The position numbers and the translations under genes were made by a program. From Nitrosomonas sp. (GTDB lineage: Bacteria > Pseudomonadota > Gammaproteobacteria > Burkholderiales > Nitrosomonadaceae), in the NCBI RefSeq assembly GCF_019635155.1, contig NZ_JAHBZY010000002.1:231209-295208 (forward strand): 64,000 bases of DNA, in the 5' to 3' direction. How positions within the stretch are numbered: position 1 is the stretch's first letter; the number at the start of each line of letters is the position of its first letter. The notes beneath the pieces are model-generated. The model was not told where the DNA came from. It searched no databases and saw only the letters and a list, made by a program, of their open reading frames with translations. Positions 43,842 to 53,037 of this stretch are shown piece after piece.

Positions 43842-46031
43842 TCAAAATTCCAGCGGATCAACATCCAGCATCCATCGCACTTTATGATTCGTAAGGACTT
43901 GAATTTGCATCCACCATTTCGTCAAGAAATCTTGCAATTGCTTGCGAGATGTTGATTGTATCAATAACTGCGCGCGTTCCAAACCTTTGAGACGGTGCAT
44001 TTGCGCCGGTACCGGATCGAATAATTCGACGGTTTTGGGCGGTTTCGCGAGCTTGCGTGCTTGATTGAGAAAATCCAGGACTTGATTTAGGTGATGGGCT
44101 TCCCCTCGCAGCAGAGCCTGGAAAACATAAGGCGGGAATTCTGCGGTCTTTCGTTCCGTCAGCAAGATATGCGCTAAGCCATCATAATCGTGATGTTGCA
44201 GTGCTTGATAAAGCGGGTGGCTGGGAAATTCAGTTTGAATCAATACAGTCCCTGCAATTTGGGCGCGCCCGGCACGTCCCGCTACTTGCATCAATTGTGC
44301 GAACAAGCGTTCGCTCGCCCGGAAATCGGTGCTATACAGCGAGCTATCGGCGTTCAATATTCCGACCAGCGAGAGATTAGGAAAATCATGCCCTTTCGAG
44401 AGCAATTGGGTGCCGACCAGGATATCGACTTGTTGCTTATGGATGGCTTGCAGCATGTCTCGCCAAGCGTATTTGCGGCGCGTGCTATCGCGATCGATGC
44501 GCAAAATCCGTGCAGCTGGAAAAGAGGCCGCCAAAGCTTCTTCCACTCGCTGCGTGCCTTGTCCGAATGGCGCTAAATCTTGGTTGCCGCATTGAGGACA
44601 AGCACGAGGGAATGATTCTTGATGACCACAGTGATGGCAACTCAGTTGTTTGTCACGAAGATGAACGACCAATCGGCTGGAACAACGTTGACAAACCGCC
44701 GACCAGCCGCAGGATTTGCATAACAACACCGGCGCATATCCGCGCCGATTGATAAAAATCAGGCACTGGTTTTTATCGATTAAACATTGATGGATGGCTT
44801 GAATCAGCGGTTCGGTTAAGCCATCCTGAATCTTGCTGGTGCGGGTGTCGATTAAATGAATTTGCGGCAATACAGCGTTTCTGATAGCGCGAGATTGGAG
44901 ACGCAAAGTATGATAGCGACCACTGAGCGCATTGTGATAACTTTCCAAAGAGGGTGTTGCGGATCCCAATATAACTGCAATCGAATGTTGCCGGGCACGG
45001 AAAATGGCCATGTCGCGGGCGGAATAACGCAGTCCATCCTGCTGCTTGAACGAGCTGTCTTGCTCTTCATCGACAATAATAAGCCCAAGATTGGGAAGCG
45101 GTGTAAATACGGCCAGCCGGGTTCCAAGGATAATTTTTGCAACGCCGCTTTGTGCCTGTAACCAACCCGAGAGCCGTTCGGTATCATTTAATCCGCTATG
45201 TAAGCTGACCATCGGCGTTGCCGCAAAACGTGATCGGAAGATTGTCTCCAGTTGCGGCGTCAGACTGATTTCCGGAATCAGTACCAAGGTTTGCTTGCCT
45301 TGCTTCAATACCGATTCGATAGTGCGCAGATAGACTTCGGTCTTGCCGCTGCCGGTTACGCCATGCAGAAGCCAACAGTTGAATTTCTTAAGATGGGAGG
45401 TAATTGCCTGGACAGCCGCTTCCTGGTCGGTTGTTAATACGGGAGGAGAGGTAACGGCGGTTGCCGTTGTTTTTGCGGAAGCCGGTTTTACGGTGATCCA
45501 TCCTTGCTGAATCCATTGCGGCAACCATTGATTGGCGCGCGGGGAGATTTGCTTTATTTGCGTTTCCGTGAGTAGCGGGGTTTGTAAGAAAGCGCTGAGC
45601 AAGCGCCGAGCGACACGGTTTCGCGCCGGAATGACTGCTACATCGATTTGTTTTCCGATGGGAGTGAGCTCGAAGCTTTGATCGCTTGCCGGTTTTTTTA
45701 TTTGAATGGTTTTATTGTGACGCATTTTCGCAGGCAGGCTATTCAGGATCACCATACCGAGCGGATGATGATAATACTGGCTGCAAAATTGAAATAATTC
45801 CAGCAAGCTGGCTGGCAGCGGTTTTGTTTCTCTGAAGATGCAGTAAGCCGTTTTGAGTTTCTCGGCATCGATCGATGTGGAAGCACTGATCGCAACGATG
45901 ACACCGATCATTTTTTTCTTGCCGAAAGGCACGCTTACGCGCAGGCCAATATCATTAGGACTGGCATCCTCGGCCAGATAATCAAATAGTGTGTCGACCG
46001 GAACATTAATTGCGACACGGATGATGGGCAT
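43842..46031 (-). CDS. priA: Primosomal replication helicase PriA
   Basis: Restarts collapsed replication forks by loading DnaB. Start at ATG 46031 (MPIIRVAINVP), 729 residues; an upstream TTG at 46049 is less likely. It has the 3'-end-binding N-terminal domain, Walker A GVTGSGKTEV, motif II DEEQD, helicase motifs near GSATPSLESY and GTQLLSKG, and two zinc sites CKSCGWSAVCQRC and CHHCGHQES ... CPQCGNQD. Motif II normally reads DEEH in PriA; here the His is Gln. The C-terminal domain is complete. Confidence 0.95.
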   Translation of the reverse strand: MPIIRVAINVPVDTLFDYLAEDASPNDIGLRVSVPFGKKKMIGVIVAISASTSIDAEKLKTAYCIFRETKPLPASLLELFQFCSQYYHHPLGMVILNSLPAKMRHNKTIQIKKPASDQSFELTPIGKQIDVAVIPARNRVARRLLSAFLQTPLLTETQIKQISPRANQWLPQWIQQGWITVKPASAKTTATAVTSPPVLTTDQEAAVQAITSHLKKFNCWLLHGVTGSGKTEVYLRTIESVLKQGKQTLVLIPEISLTPQLETIFRSRFAATPMVSLHSGLNDTERLSGWLQAQSGVAKIILGTRLAVFTPLPNLGLIIVDEEQDSSFKQQDGLRYSARDMAIFRARQHSIAVILGSATPSLESYHNALSGRYHTLRLQSRAIRNAVLPQIHLIDTRTSKIQDGLTEPLIQAIHQCLIDKNQCLIFINRRGYAPVLLCKSCGWSAVCQRCSSRLVVHLRDKQLSCHHCGHQESFPRACPQCGNQDLAPFGQGTQRVEEALAASFPAARILRIDRDSTRRKYAWRDMLQAIHKQQVDILVGTQLLSKGHDFPNLSLVGILNADSSLYSTDFRASERLFAQLMQVAGRAGRAQIAGTVLIQTEFPSHPLYQALQHHDYDGLAHILLTERKTAEFPPYVFQALLRGEAHHLNQVLDFLNQARKLAKPPKTVELFDPVPAQMHRLKGLERAQLLIQSTSRKQLQDFLTKWWMQIQVLTNHKVRWMLDVDPLEF

Positions 46032-46060
46032 CAGCGGTTGAAGCAACAAATTAGAATGTA

Positions 46061-46098
46061 ATTACTCACCGGAATCCGCTTAAATGCCGGTGAGTAAT
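46061..46098. terminator. Perfect 12-bp stem-loop between lipoprotein gene and priA
   Basis: ATTACTCACCGG (46061-46072) pairs with CCGGTGAGTAAT (46087-46098) around a 14-nt loop, 23 bp past the stop of the minus-strand lipoprotein gene and 30 bp before priA. No T tract follows on either strand, so it may be an attenuator or an RNA-stabilising stem rather than a true intrinsic terminator. Confidence 0.5.
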
Positions 46099-46120
46099 AG
46101 GTTAAGAGCCTGACGGCGCG

Positions 46121-47536
46121 TTATTTGGAAACACGGTATAGTGTGACCGATGTTTCACCGGGTTTATCAAGCTTCGCGGTGTTGCCATCCGAGCTGATTG
46201 AAAAACCGATATTGCCATCAACATCGGAAAAACCGGCACAACCGTTGGTATTGTAGGTGAAACTCGATAGTTTCAAATTGTTGCCGCCTTTGTTAAAGGT
46301 ATAGGATGAAAACTCAACACCGGGTTTGCCGCATTTTGCTTGATCCTCCCGTTGCGTCTCGCCGGTTGGATCGATCATCAGGAATTTACCGTTCGGAAAG
46401 AACACCAGGGTTGGAGTGTTGATTGCCTCGCTATCGTAAGCCCAGGCGCCTACAATACCGTTTGCCTCATTATCGATTTTTGAATAGCGGGTTTCTTTGA
46501 TCTCTTTTTCGGCAACTTCATTTTCATCGCTCAATTGAATCGGTTTGGCGATATGGAACAGTTCGCCGAATACACTGCTTTGTTCACGTGCTCTTTGCAC
46601 CGTAACGATATCGGAATGAATCAACTCGAAACCATCGGTACGCAAGCGCCGGGTCGGCCCCGGATTTGACAAACCTGCTTTGATATTCGTGTCGACAGAA
46701 GGTGTTCCGACCAATTTAAATCCACGGGTATCGAAATCGACTGCTTTAGCAACACCGTATTCGACACCGGCCTGGAAGACTGTCCTGCCACCGCAAACCC
46801 GGTTTTCGTCACAAGAATCATCCGGTCTGGCCTCACCATTCAGGTATTCTCCAGAATTATCTGAAGCAACTCTCAGCACACTGGCAGTTTGATTGCTGTA
46901 GCTCACCCAGATTTGAGCGCTGAGTAGTGCAACGCCTTGTGACATAAAATGATTACGGGCTTCTTCTACAGTCCTGACATCGCCGCTAATACCTCCTGCT
47001 TCCATGATATCTTTTAATTTTGCGGATTCGGCGAATGTTTCCGGATTGGTATCCAGATTGATAGAGTTTTTCACAGCGGCGGCAGTATCCGGTGAAATGG
47101 AAATACCGTTCGAAAGATCGCTATCGGAATCCAGTGATTGCAGTAGGATTAATAAGTTATGTAATTTATCGCTACTATCCCCGGCGAGCTCGATTGGTGT
47201 TACGATTTGAGAACCTGGAATATTTCCGAGTGTCAAACCGCCCAATTTGAATTCGATTTTGTCACCATGGTTGAAATTAAAAATTCCTTTTTCGTCAGTG
47301 GTTCCGGATTTGCCAGAAGAAGCATTAAAACTAACCCCCGCTACTGGAGAATCAACCAGAATACCGGTTGCGGGTCCGGTAGGCATTACTCTTTTTGTGG
47401 CCGCTGCGGCATTAGAAGACGATGATGTGTCTACTGCTTTTTCTTCACCGCTGTCACAAGCTGCTAGACCGGCAATGAATACTGTGGATAATAAGGCTAC
47501 CCATGATTTCTTTCTTAATCGGTTTATAGATTTCAT
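46121..47536 (-). CDS. Large lipoprotein of unknown function
   Basis: A 471-residue predicted lipoprotein. The signal ends in the lipobox GLAAC (Cys about 27), followed by a Ser/Ala-rich linker. Residues about 55-120 (GILVDSPVAGVSFNASSGKSGTTDEKGIFNF) look like a carboxypeptidase-regulatory or surface-repeat beta sandwich found in outer-membrane lipoproteins. The C-terminal about 120 residues (GIVGAWAYDSE ... TLVFFPNGKFLMID) resemble a small lipocalin-like or META-type barrel, with a Cys pair. No family can be named. It is alone, 90 bp before priA. Confidence 0.72.
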   Translation of the reverse strand: MKSINRLRKKSWVALLSTVFIAGLAACDSGEEKAVDTSSSSNAAAATKRVMPTGPATGILVDSPVAGVSFNASSGKSGTTDEKGIFNFNHGDKIEFKLGGLTLGNIPGSQIVTPIELAGDSSDKLHNLLILLQSLDSDSDLSNGISISPDTAAAVKNSINLDTNPETFAESAKLKDIMEAGGISGDVRTVEEARNHFMSQGVALLSAQIWVSYSNQTASVLRVASDNSGEYLNGEARPDDSCDENRVCGGRTVFQAGVEYGVAKAVDFDTRGFKLVGTPSVDTNIKAGLSNPGPTRRLRTDGFELIHSDIVTVQRAREQSSVFGELFHIAKPIQLSDENEVAEKEIKETRYSKIDNEANGIVGAWAYDSEAINTPTLVFFPNGKFLMIDPTGETQREDQAKCGKPGVEFSSYTFNKGGNNLKLSSFTYNTNGCAGFSDVDGNIGFSISSDGNTAKLDKPGETSVTLYRVSK

Positions 47537-47746
47537 TAAGCTACTCTCTTCTGTTGATTATTCAATTTATTGAAATTGATAAATTTGTATAGTGTATCAA
47601 TGAATATTAATATTCTACTAACAAGGTTGCTATTATAGCCAAGCAATCCACTTTTCGTTCTGTTCTTATAAAAATAGGTTTTAAATTTCTGACTTTTCGT
47701 GTATTTTCGCCGCTAAATTTTATTGGAGGGATGTAAGGTATTTTAT

Positions 47747-48859
47747 ATGTCTAACATGGCCGAGATCTCACAACTGACAGAAATGTCAGTACAGCTTCCC
47801 ATTGAGTGGTACTTGGATCCTAAAATTCTGGAAATCGAGAAGCAGTTGTTATTTGACCAGGGACCGGGTTACGTGGGGCATGAAGTGATGGTACCCAATG
47901 TTGGGGATTATTATGTGCCGGAATGGATGAATAACGCGAAAGTGCTGGTGCGTAACGAGCAAGGAATAGAGTTACTTTCCAATATCTGCCGTCACCGGCA
48001 AGCATTACTGCTGAAAGGTAGAAGTAATACCAAGAATATTGTATGTCCGATTCATCGTTGGACGTATGCACTGGATGGTAAATTGCTCGGTGCACCGCAT
48101 TTTGATCGTAATCCTTGTTTGAATCTGAATAAAACACCATTACAAAACTGGAACGGATTGCTGTTTAGCGGTCAGCGTAATGTTGTTAAAGATTTAGCGA
48201 ATTTGAGTAAGCAGGTGCTCAAGGATCTTAACTTTTCCGGTTATGTGCTGGATCGAGTTAAAGTCGAACATTATCAATGCAATTGGAAAACTTTCATCGA
48301 AGTGTACTTGGAAGATTATCACGTGGATTCTTTTCATCCAGGTTTGGGTCAATTCGTGAATACCAAGGAACTGGAATGGGAATTCGGCGATTGGTATAGC
48401 GTACAAACCGTAGCGATCGATGACGCACGCTTGCAGAAACCGGGTAGTCCGGTGTATGCGGCATGGCATCAGCAAGTATTGCAGCAAACGGAAGGTGAAA
48501 TGCCGCCGCATGGTGCGATATGGTTGCTGTATTATCCTAATATCATGCTGGAATGGTATCCGCAGACGCTGGTAGTCAGCACGATATTGCCCACGGGCGT
48601 TGAAAGTTGCATCAATATCGTTGAATTTTACTATCCGGAAGAAATAGCATTGTTCGAACGTGAATTTGTGGAAGCGGAACAGGCGGCTTACAAAGAAACG
48701 GCTCTGGAAGATGACGAAATCTGTCAATTAATGACTGCTGGACGGCGTGCTTTATACGATCAGCATCTCAATGAAACAGGGCCTTATCAAATTCCGATGG
48801 AAACAGGCATGGAGCATTTTCATCAATTTTTGCGGCGGGTGGTCGAGCCTCATATTTGA
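47747..48859 (+). CDS. Rieske non-heme iron oxygenase, alpha-subunit type
   Basis: Ring-hydroxylating-type oxygenase with a [2Fe-2S] Rieske cluster and a mononuclear iron site. The start ATG at 47747 has TAAGG eight bases upstream (370 residues); TTG 47723 and ATG 47756 are alternatives. The Rieske motif is CRHRQALLL ... CPIHRWTY (CxH and CxxH). The iron-site motif is EDYHVDSFHPGLG, with two His. The usual reductase and ferredoxin partners are not nearby, so electron supply and substrate (aromatic, choline-like or other) are unknown. An EamA transporter follows after 19 bp. Confidence 0.88.
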   Translation: MSNMAEISQLTEMSVQLPIEWYLDPKILEIEKQLLFDQGPGYVGHEVMVPNVGDYYVPEWMNNAKVLVRNEQGIELLSNICRHRQALLLKGRSNTKNIVCPIHRWTYALDGKLLGAPHFDRNPCLNLNKTPLQNWNGLLFSGQRNVVKDLANLSKQVLKDLNFSGYVLDRVKVEHYQCNWKTFIEVYLEDYHVDSFHPGLGQFVNTKELEWEFGDWYSVQTVAIDDARLQKPGSPVYAAWHQQVLQQTEGEMPPHGAIWLLYYPNIMLEWYPQTLVVSTILPTGVESCINIVEFYYPEEIALFEREFVEAEQAAYKETALEDDEICQLMTAGRRALYDQHLNETGPYQIPMETGMEHFHQFLRRVVEPHI

Positions 48860-48878
48860 AGCTGGCTAATAACAAATT

Positions 48879-49760
48879 TTGCGTTTAAAAGAGACTCAAG
48901 GTGCATCCTTGTGGATGCTGGCGGCCGCTTTCATGTTCGCTTGCATGGGGGTGCTTGTCAAATTGAGCGCTTCTTATTTTTCCAGTACCGAGCTGGTATT
49001 CTATCGCTCCATGTTCGGCGTGTGGATAACGTACTGGATTATCCGGTACTATCGATTGTCGGTGCGGACACCTCATTGGCGCATGCATTTTCGCCGCAGT
49101 ATTACAGGTTTGGTCAGTTTATTGATGTTTTTTTACTGCTTAACGCAGTTGCCGTTGGCAACTGCTGTTTCGCTCAATTACACCTGGCCTCTTTTTGCTG
49201 CATTCTTATCGACTTTTGTTCTGAAAGAGCACATTCACTGGCCTCTGGTTTGGGCGATCTTGCTTGGTTTTGTCGGTGTCATTCTGTTGTTGCGGCCAAG
49301 CGTGCCTGAAGATCAGTGGTTTGCCGGTTTGATGGGCATCGCATCCGGCTTCTTTGGCGCATTAGCCTATATGCACGTTAAGCAACTGGGTCGTTTAGGG
49401 GAATCCGAATGGCATGTGGTGTTTTACTTTACTTTGATTAGTACTTTAATTACCGGCGTGTGGTTGTTGTTTACCAATTTCAGTCCGATTTCTTGGGATG
49501 GGTTTTTGTTGTTACTCGGCACTGGTCTTACCGCTACTCTGGCGCAGCTGGCTATGACACGCGCCTATCACCGCGGCGCTACGTTGGTGGTATCTTCGTT
49601 GGGATATAGCACCGTGTTGTTCGCTTGTGTTTGGGGTATTTTGCTTTGGAATGAAATCTTGCCGCCTGTGGCATGGCTTGGAATGGGATTGATCATTCTA
49701 GGCGGATTGCTCAGCGGAATTTGGGGTTTGAAACGAATACCCGTTGTTGCGCAAAAGTAA
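48879..49760 (+). CDS. EamA/DMT-family transporter
   Basis: A 293-residue inner-membrane protein with ten hydrophobic segments in two EamA repeats (first about 10-135, second about 145-285). Typical small-molecule exporter signatures are GVLVKLS, FLSTFVLKEHIHW, and GTGLTATLAQLAMTRAYHRG in the second repeat. Start is TTG 48879; the first in-frame ATG is 12 residues further in. Substrate unknown. It lies 19 bp after the Rieske oxygenase gene, so it may export a product of that enzyme. Confidence 0.85.
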   Translation: MRLKETQGASLWMLAAAFMFACMGVLVKLSASYFSSTELVFYRSMFGVWITYWIIRYYRLSVRTPHWRMHFRRSITGLVSLLMFFYCLTQLPLATAVSLNYTWPLFAAFLSTFVLKEHIHWPLVWAILLGFVGVILLLRPSVPEDQWFAGLMGIASGFFGALAYMHVKQLGRLGESEWHVVFYFTLISTLITGVWLLFTNFSPISWDGFLLLLGTGLTATLAQLAMTRAYHRGATLVVSSLGYSTVLFACVWGILLWNEILPPVAWLGMGLIILGGLLSGIWGLKRIPVVAQK

Positions 49761-49844
49761 CTTTGTTGCTGTTTCTGGTACGCGAAATTTGCACCGTGCG
49801 GTTTAATTGCCTATGATGAAGCTGTTACTACAAAAGGGGGAGTC

Positions 49845-50195
49845 ATGATTACAATTCAGAAGAAAGACAATCTCGTTATTGTTGCGATCATCGGCGAATT
49901 CACACTGACCGATTATCACGAATTTGAACAGCAAGTGTTATATAAGCCGCATTTCGATGGGAAAGCCAACTTATTATTTGATTGGCGGGATATGCTGAGT
50001 TACACGGTGGATGTCGCCTGGGAGGAGGTTAAATTCATGCGCGATCATGGTAGCGAATTTAGCCGGGTTGCTATTGTGACCGATGATGAATGGCAAGCGT
50101 GGGGTGCCTGGGTGTTTAATCTGTTTATAAACGCCAATGTAGCAGCATTTCATGATTATAACGAAGCCGAAGCTTGGGCTTCGGCAAGTGAATAA
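49845..50195 (+). CDS. SpoIIAA/STAS-like small protein
   Basis: A 116-residue cytoplasmic protein with the strand-helix alternation of STAS-like (SpoIIAA-like) domains: VIVAIIGEFTLTDYHEFEQQV, LLFDWRDMLSYT, VAIVTDDEWQAWGAWVFNLF. No phosphorylatable Ser-Gly motif of true anti-anti-sigma factors is evident. The Trp-rich segment DEWQAWGAWVF is unusual. GGGGGAGTC is a strong ribosome site. Its partner is unknown. Confidence 0.75.
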   Translation: MITIQKKDNLVIVAIIGEFTLTDYHEFEQQVLYKPHFDGKANLLFDWRDMLSYTVDVAWEEVKFMRDHGSEFSRVAIVTDDEWQAWGAWVFNLFINANVAAFHDYNEAEAWASASE

Positions 50196-50315
50196 CGTTT
50201 ATTGGATTGGTATTTTTGTGAATCATTAAACGGAATGACAGCACTGCTTGTAATTATTGCGAGTTATTCGGATTCAAGAGTCCCGGAAGTTTAAAAAAAG
50301 CGGCAAGAGAATATT

Positions 50316-50807
50316 ATGGATGAATTGGTGATTGCCAGAGTATTGCATGTGCTGGGTGTTGTTTTTTGGATTGGTGGTGTTGCGATGGTGACCACCGTGT
50401 TGCTGCCGACACTTGCGCGCATGCAATCCGCGGCTGAGGCGATGAGGTTTTTCTCCGGATTTCGCCAGCGGTTTGCCATGCAGGCGCGAATTTCCACGCT
50501 GTTGGTCGGTGTGAGCGGCTTTTACATGGTGTACGCATTGGATGCTTGGCAACGGTTTACACAGTGGCAATACTGGTGGATGCATGCGATGGTATTGATC
50601 TGGTTATTTTTCAGTGTAATGCTGTTTGTGCTGGAGCCTCGCAACCGTCGGCGGGTGGCTGTGTCAGCGCCATTGTCGGGGCAACTGGAGGTGACGTCTG
50701 AAACATTCATCAGGATTCAGCGCAAGCACCTGTTTCTATTGATCTTGAGTTTGCTCACTATTGCCGGTGCTGTGGCAGGTAGCCATGGTTGGTTGATCGG
50801 ATTTTGA
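50316..50807 (+). CDS. CopD-like four-helix membrane protein
   Basis: A 163-residue protein with four membrane segments (about 8-28, 55-75, 86-106 and 138-158). His residues within membranes (ARVLHVLGVVFWIGG, WWMHAMV) could bind heme or metal, as in CopD/HemJ-type families. Function unknown. RBS CAAGAGAATATT is weak. It ends 2 bp before the SirB2-like gene, so the pair is co-translated and may form one complex. Confidence 0.72.
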   Translation: MDELVIARVLHVLGVVFWIGGVAMVTTVLLPTLARMQSAAEAMRFFSGFRQRFAMQARISTLLVGVSGFYMVYALDAWQRFTQWQYWWMHAMVLIWLFFSVMLFVLEPRNRRRVAVSAPLSGQLEVTSETFIRIQRKHLFLLILSLLTIAGAVAGSHGWLIGF

Positions 50808-50809
50808 TC

Positions 50810-51193
50810 ATGGATTACGCACTTCTGAAAATGGTTCATGTCAGTAGCGTGGTTTTAAGTTTTTCATTATTTTTCTTGCGCGGTATTTGGTTGATCCAGG
50901 ATTCGGCGAATCTTCGTCAACGCTGGGTCAAGATTCTTCCGCATATCAATGATACGCTATTGCTGACTAGTGCAATCTTACTGGCACTGGCGATTCAACA
51001 GAATCCGCTTGAACACGGATGGTTGACTGCCAAAGTATGCGGTTTGTTGTTGTATATCGGATTGGGTATGGTGGCGATGCGCTTTGGTAGAACCCGTGCC
51101 AGCAGGATCAGTGCATGGGTGGCTGCACAGTGTGTGTTTATCTATATTGTACTGGTCGCACTGACCAAGAGTCCGACATTGGGAATCGGCTGA
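50810..51193 (+). CDS. SirB2-family membrane protein
   Basis: A 127-residue protein with four membrane segments matching SirB2 (LKMVHVSSVVLSFSLFFLRGIWL, LPHINDTLLLTSAILLAL, AKVCGLLLYIGLGMVAMR, AAQCVFIYIVLVAL). Two membrane-embedded His (MVHVS, PHIND) are conserved in the family. ATG 50810 is used; an earlier in-frame start would overlap the upstream gene. Function unknown. Confidence 0.82.
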   Translation: MDYALLKMVHVSSVVLSFSLFFLRGIWLIQDSANLRQRWVKILPHINDTLLLTSAILLALAIQQNPLEHGWLTAKVCGLLLYIGLGMVAMRFGRTRASRISAWVAAQCVFIYIVLVALTKSPTLGIG

Positions 51194-51200
51194 TAGAAAT

Positions 51201-51725
51201 TTGAGGGGTAACATTAATCTATCCTCCATTCATGTTGCTAAAGCCGCTTTTCATCAAGCACAAGCTATCAGTGATTTAATTAATTTGACGTATCGTGGTA
51301 CAGATGGCTGGACGACCGAGGCAGCTATTATTGAAGGCGATCGCACCAATCGTCAGGAAATTGAAAATACACTTATCAATCCGAACGGATGCTTTCTGAT
51401 CGCGCAGTTGCCACAGCTGCTGGCGTCATGTATTTATGTCGCGCAAGAAAAAGAACATGCCTATATCGGCTTTTTTTCGGTTCATCCAAGTCTCCAGCAG
51501 CATGGACTCGGAAAATTCATGCTCATGCAGGCGGAAGTATTTGCTTATCAATCACTGGGTGCGCGAAAGCTGGTGATGTTTGTAATATCGCAGCGGCCTG
51601 AGTTGATTGCGTTTTATCACCGCCGCGGCTATCGCGGTACCGGTCGTGTCGAAGCTTATCCATCGTTTCTTGGTATTCCTAAAATTTCAGGTTTAACCAT
51701 TGAATATCTTGAGAAATCTGTTTAA
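51201..51725 (+). CDS. GNAT-family N-acetyltransferase
   Basis: A 174-residue acetyl-CoA-dependent transferase. The CoA-binding loop is LQQHGLGKFML (Q-x-x-G-x-G), followed by the GNAT helix and a C-terminal FYHRRGYRGTGR, in which a Tyr is the usual acid. The only plausible start is TTG 51201, as no in-frame ATG lies upstream of the first strand. Substrate unknown. It is 7 bp after the SirB2-like gene. Confidence 0.85.
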   Translation: MRGNINLSSIHVAKAAFHQAQAISDLINLTYRGTDGWTTEAAIIEGDRTNRQEIENTLINPNGCFLIAQLPQLLASCIYVAQEKEHAYIGFFSVHPSLQQHGLGKFMLMQAEVFAYQSLGARKLVMFVISQRPELIAFYHRRGYRGTGRVEAYPSFLGIPKISGLTIEYLEKSV

Positions 51726-51863
51726 TTGATCAAGATTGTTGTTTGATCTATATACGTATTTGCACGTATATCATTCTTCTGTATTTTGGCTAGAATCGTG
51801 CTGAGCAGCTTTTACCAGATGTTCGAATATGAATGAAAAGATCAATTTTTCGATGAGGAAATC

Positions 51864-52085
51864 ATGTCTTTGAAAATTTTAATAGCCGCAATCTTGTTTA
51901 GCAGTGTGTCCTGTTTAGCGGAAACAGGCGGTGATCGAGCGAATTCATCCACTAGCGACAAATCAACAGTTACAACCTCTCCGTCGACTACATCGACTAC
52001 CAAAGAAAGCTCCAAACCTGCCCCAACAGGGGAATCGGATAAAAAGCCTCCGATGGTTGATTATTGCAAAAAACATACATGTTGA
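51864..52085 (+). CDS. Small secreted Ser/Thr-rich protein with C-terminal CKKHTC
   Basis: A 73-residue protein with a signal peptide (cleavage near CLAE), a low-complexity Ser/Thr/Pro/Lys stretch (about 23-62), and a C-terminal DYCKKHTC. The two Cys flanking a His could bind metal or form a disulfide. Good ribosome site (GATGAGGAAATC). It lies 29 bp before the carbonic anhydrase gene and may be co-transcribed. Function unknown. Confidence 0.6.
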   Translation: MSLKILIAAILFSSVSCLAETGGDRANSSTSDKSTVTTSPSTTSTTKESSKPAPTGESDKKPPMVDYCKKHTC

Positions 52086-52114
52086 ATTACGGTTGATATA
52101 ACTAGGAGCTATCG

Positions 52115-52912
52115 ATGATAAATAAAACACTCAGCAGTTTGATCGCCATGATGGTTACATGCTATGCGTCCACAATCGTTGCCGCACCGCCTTGGAATCA
52201 TGATGAACAAGATCATTGGGGCGCGATTGAAGATTCGTCTCAAACCGTTATTCCATTAAATTACCCCTTCGCAGAATGTAGTATCGGCGCCCATCAGTCC
52301 CCCGTTGATTTTGCTGAAGCAAAAATTGATAACACCAGAAAGTTGAACAATCTTGAAATTTGGTATGATGTTGATAGCAAGCCTGTTTTCTTTAATACGG
52401 GTCATGCAATACAGGTCAATACTTCGTCCGGTTATAAAGGTGAATTAAAGATAGGTGAAGAATCGTTTCCTTTGGTTCAGTTTCATTTTCACGAACCCAG
52501 CGAGCATGCGGTTGGCGGGGAAAAGTTTCCAGCTGAGTTACATTTCGTACACGTCGGACAAGATGGAAGGTTGATTGTGCTGGGAGTGGCGATAAATCTT
52601 GGCGCAGAAAATGCGACCATGCAAACGATTTTAAACAATATGCCAACTACCGAAGGGGGACAAAATCCCGATACCGGTATCGCGATTGATCCGACAACAC
52701 TACTGCCTTCGCTTCGTCATCAGAAATTTGATTATGTATCTTTAGCCGGCTCTTTGACAACACCACCTTGCAGCGAGGGCGTGCAGTGGTATCTGATGCT
52801 GGATCCGATAACCATTTCCGCAGCACAGCTTGATCAGATGAAAGGGTTTTACAGCAATAACGTAAGGAAAACTCAGAATCTGAACGGCAGGACTGTTTCT
52901 TCAACAAAATGA
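52115..52912 (+). CDS. Periplasmic alpha-carbonic anhydrase
   Basis: Interconverts CO2 and bicarbonate. The 265-residue protein has a signal peptide (ending near VAAPP). The zinc His ligands lie in QFHFHEPSEH (two His) and ELHFVHV (third). HQSPVDF and the substrate-channel segment SLTTPPCSEGVQW are present, with Cys residues for the usual disulfide. Strong ribosome site TAGGAGC. For an autotrophic ammonia oxidiser it would help supply bicarbonate, but that is inference. Confidence 0.95.
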   Translation: MINKTLSSLIAMMVTCYASTIVAAPPWNHDEQDHWGAIEDSSQTVIPLNYPFAECSIGAHQSPVDFAEAKIDNTRKLNNLEIWYDVDSKPVFFNTGHAIQVNTSSGYKGELKIGEESFPLVQFHFHEPSEHAVGGEKFPAELHFVHVGQDGRLIVLGVAINLGAENATMQTILNNMPTTEGGQNPDTGIAIDPTTLLPSLRHQKFDYVSLAGSLTTPPCSEGVQWYLMLDPITISAAQLDQMKGFYSNNVRKTQNLNGRTVSSTK

Positions 52913-52960
52913 TTCATGGAAATGTGAAGTTTGAGTTCACGTAGTCTGAATTAATTGCGA

Positions 52961-53007
52961 TCAATCCACGTTTAGCTGTTACAGGCATGGGCGTGGATTG
53001 AATTTTT
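52961..53007 (+). terminator. Probable terminator after the carbonic anhydrase gene
   Basis: TCAATCCACG (52961-52970) pairs with CGTGGATTGA (52992-53001), perfect over 10 bp, followed by ATTTTTATT. The 21-nt loop is long for an intrinsic terminator, hence moderate confidence. It lies between convergent genes. Confidence 0.6.
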
Positions 53008-53037
53008 ATTGCAGCAGGCAATTAGATTCGCTTTCAT

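Noticed and set aside
48194-48727. 177-codon minus-strand frame across the Rieske oxygenase gene
   Set aside because: Overlaps a gene with clear Rieske and iron-site motifs; the product looks like a reverse shadow.
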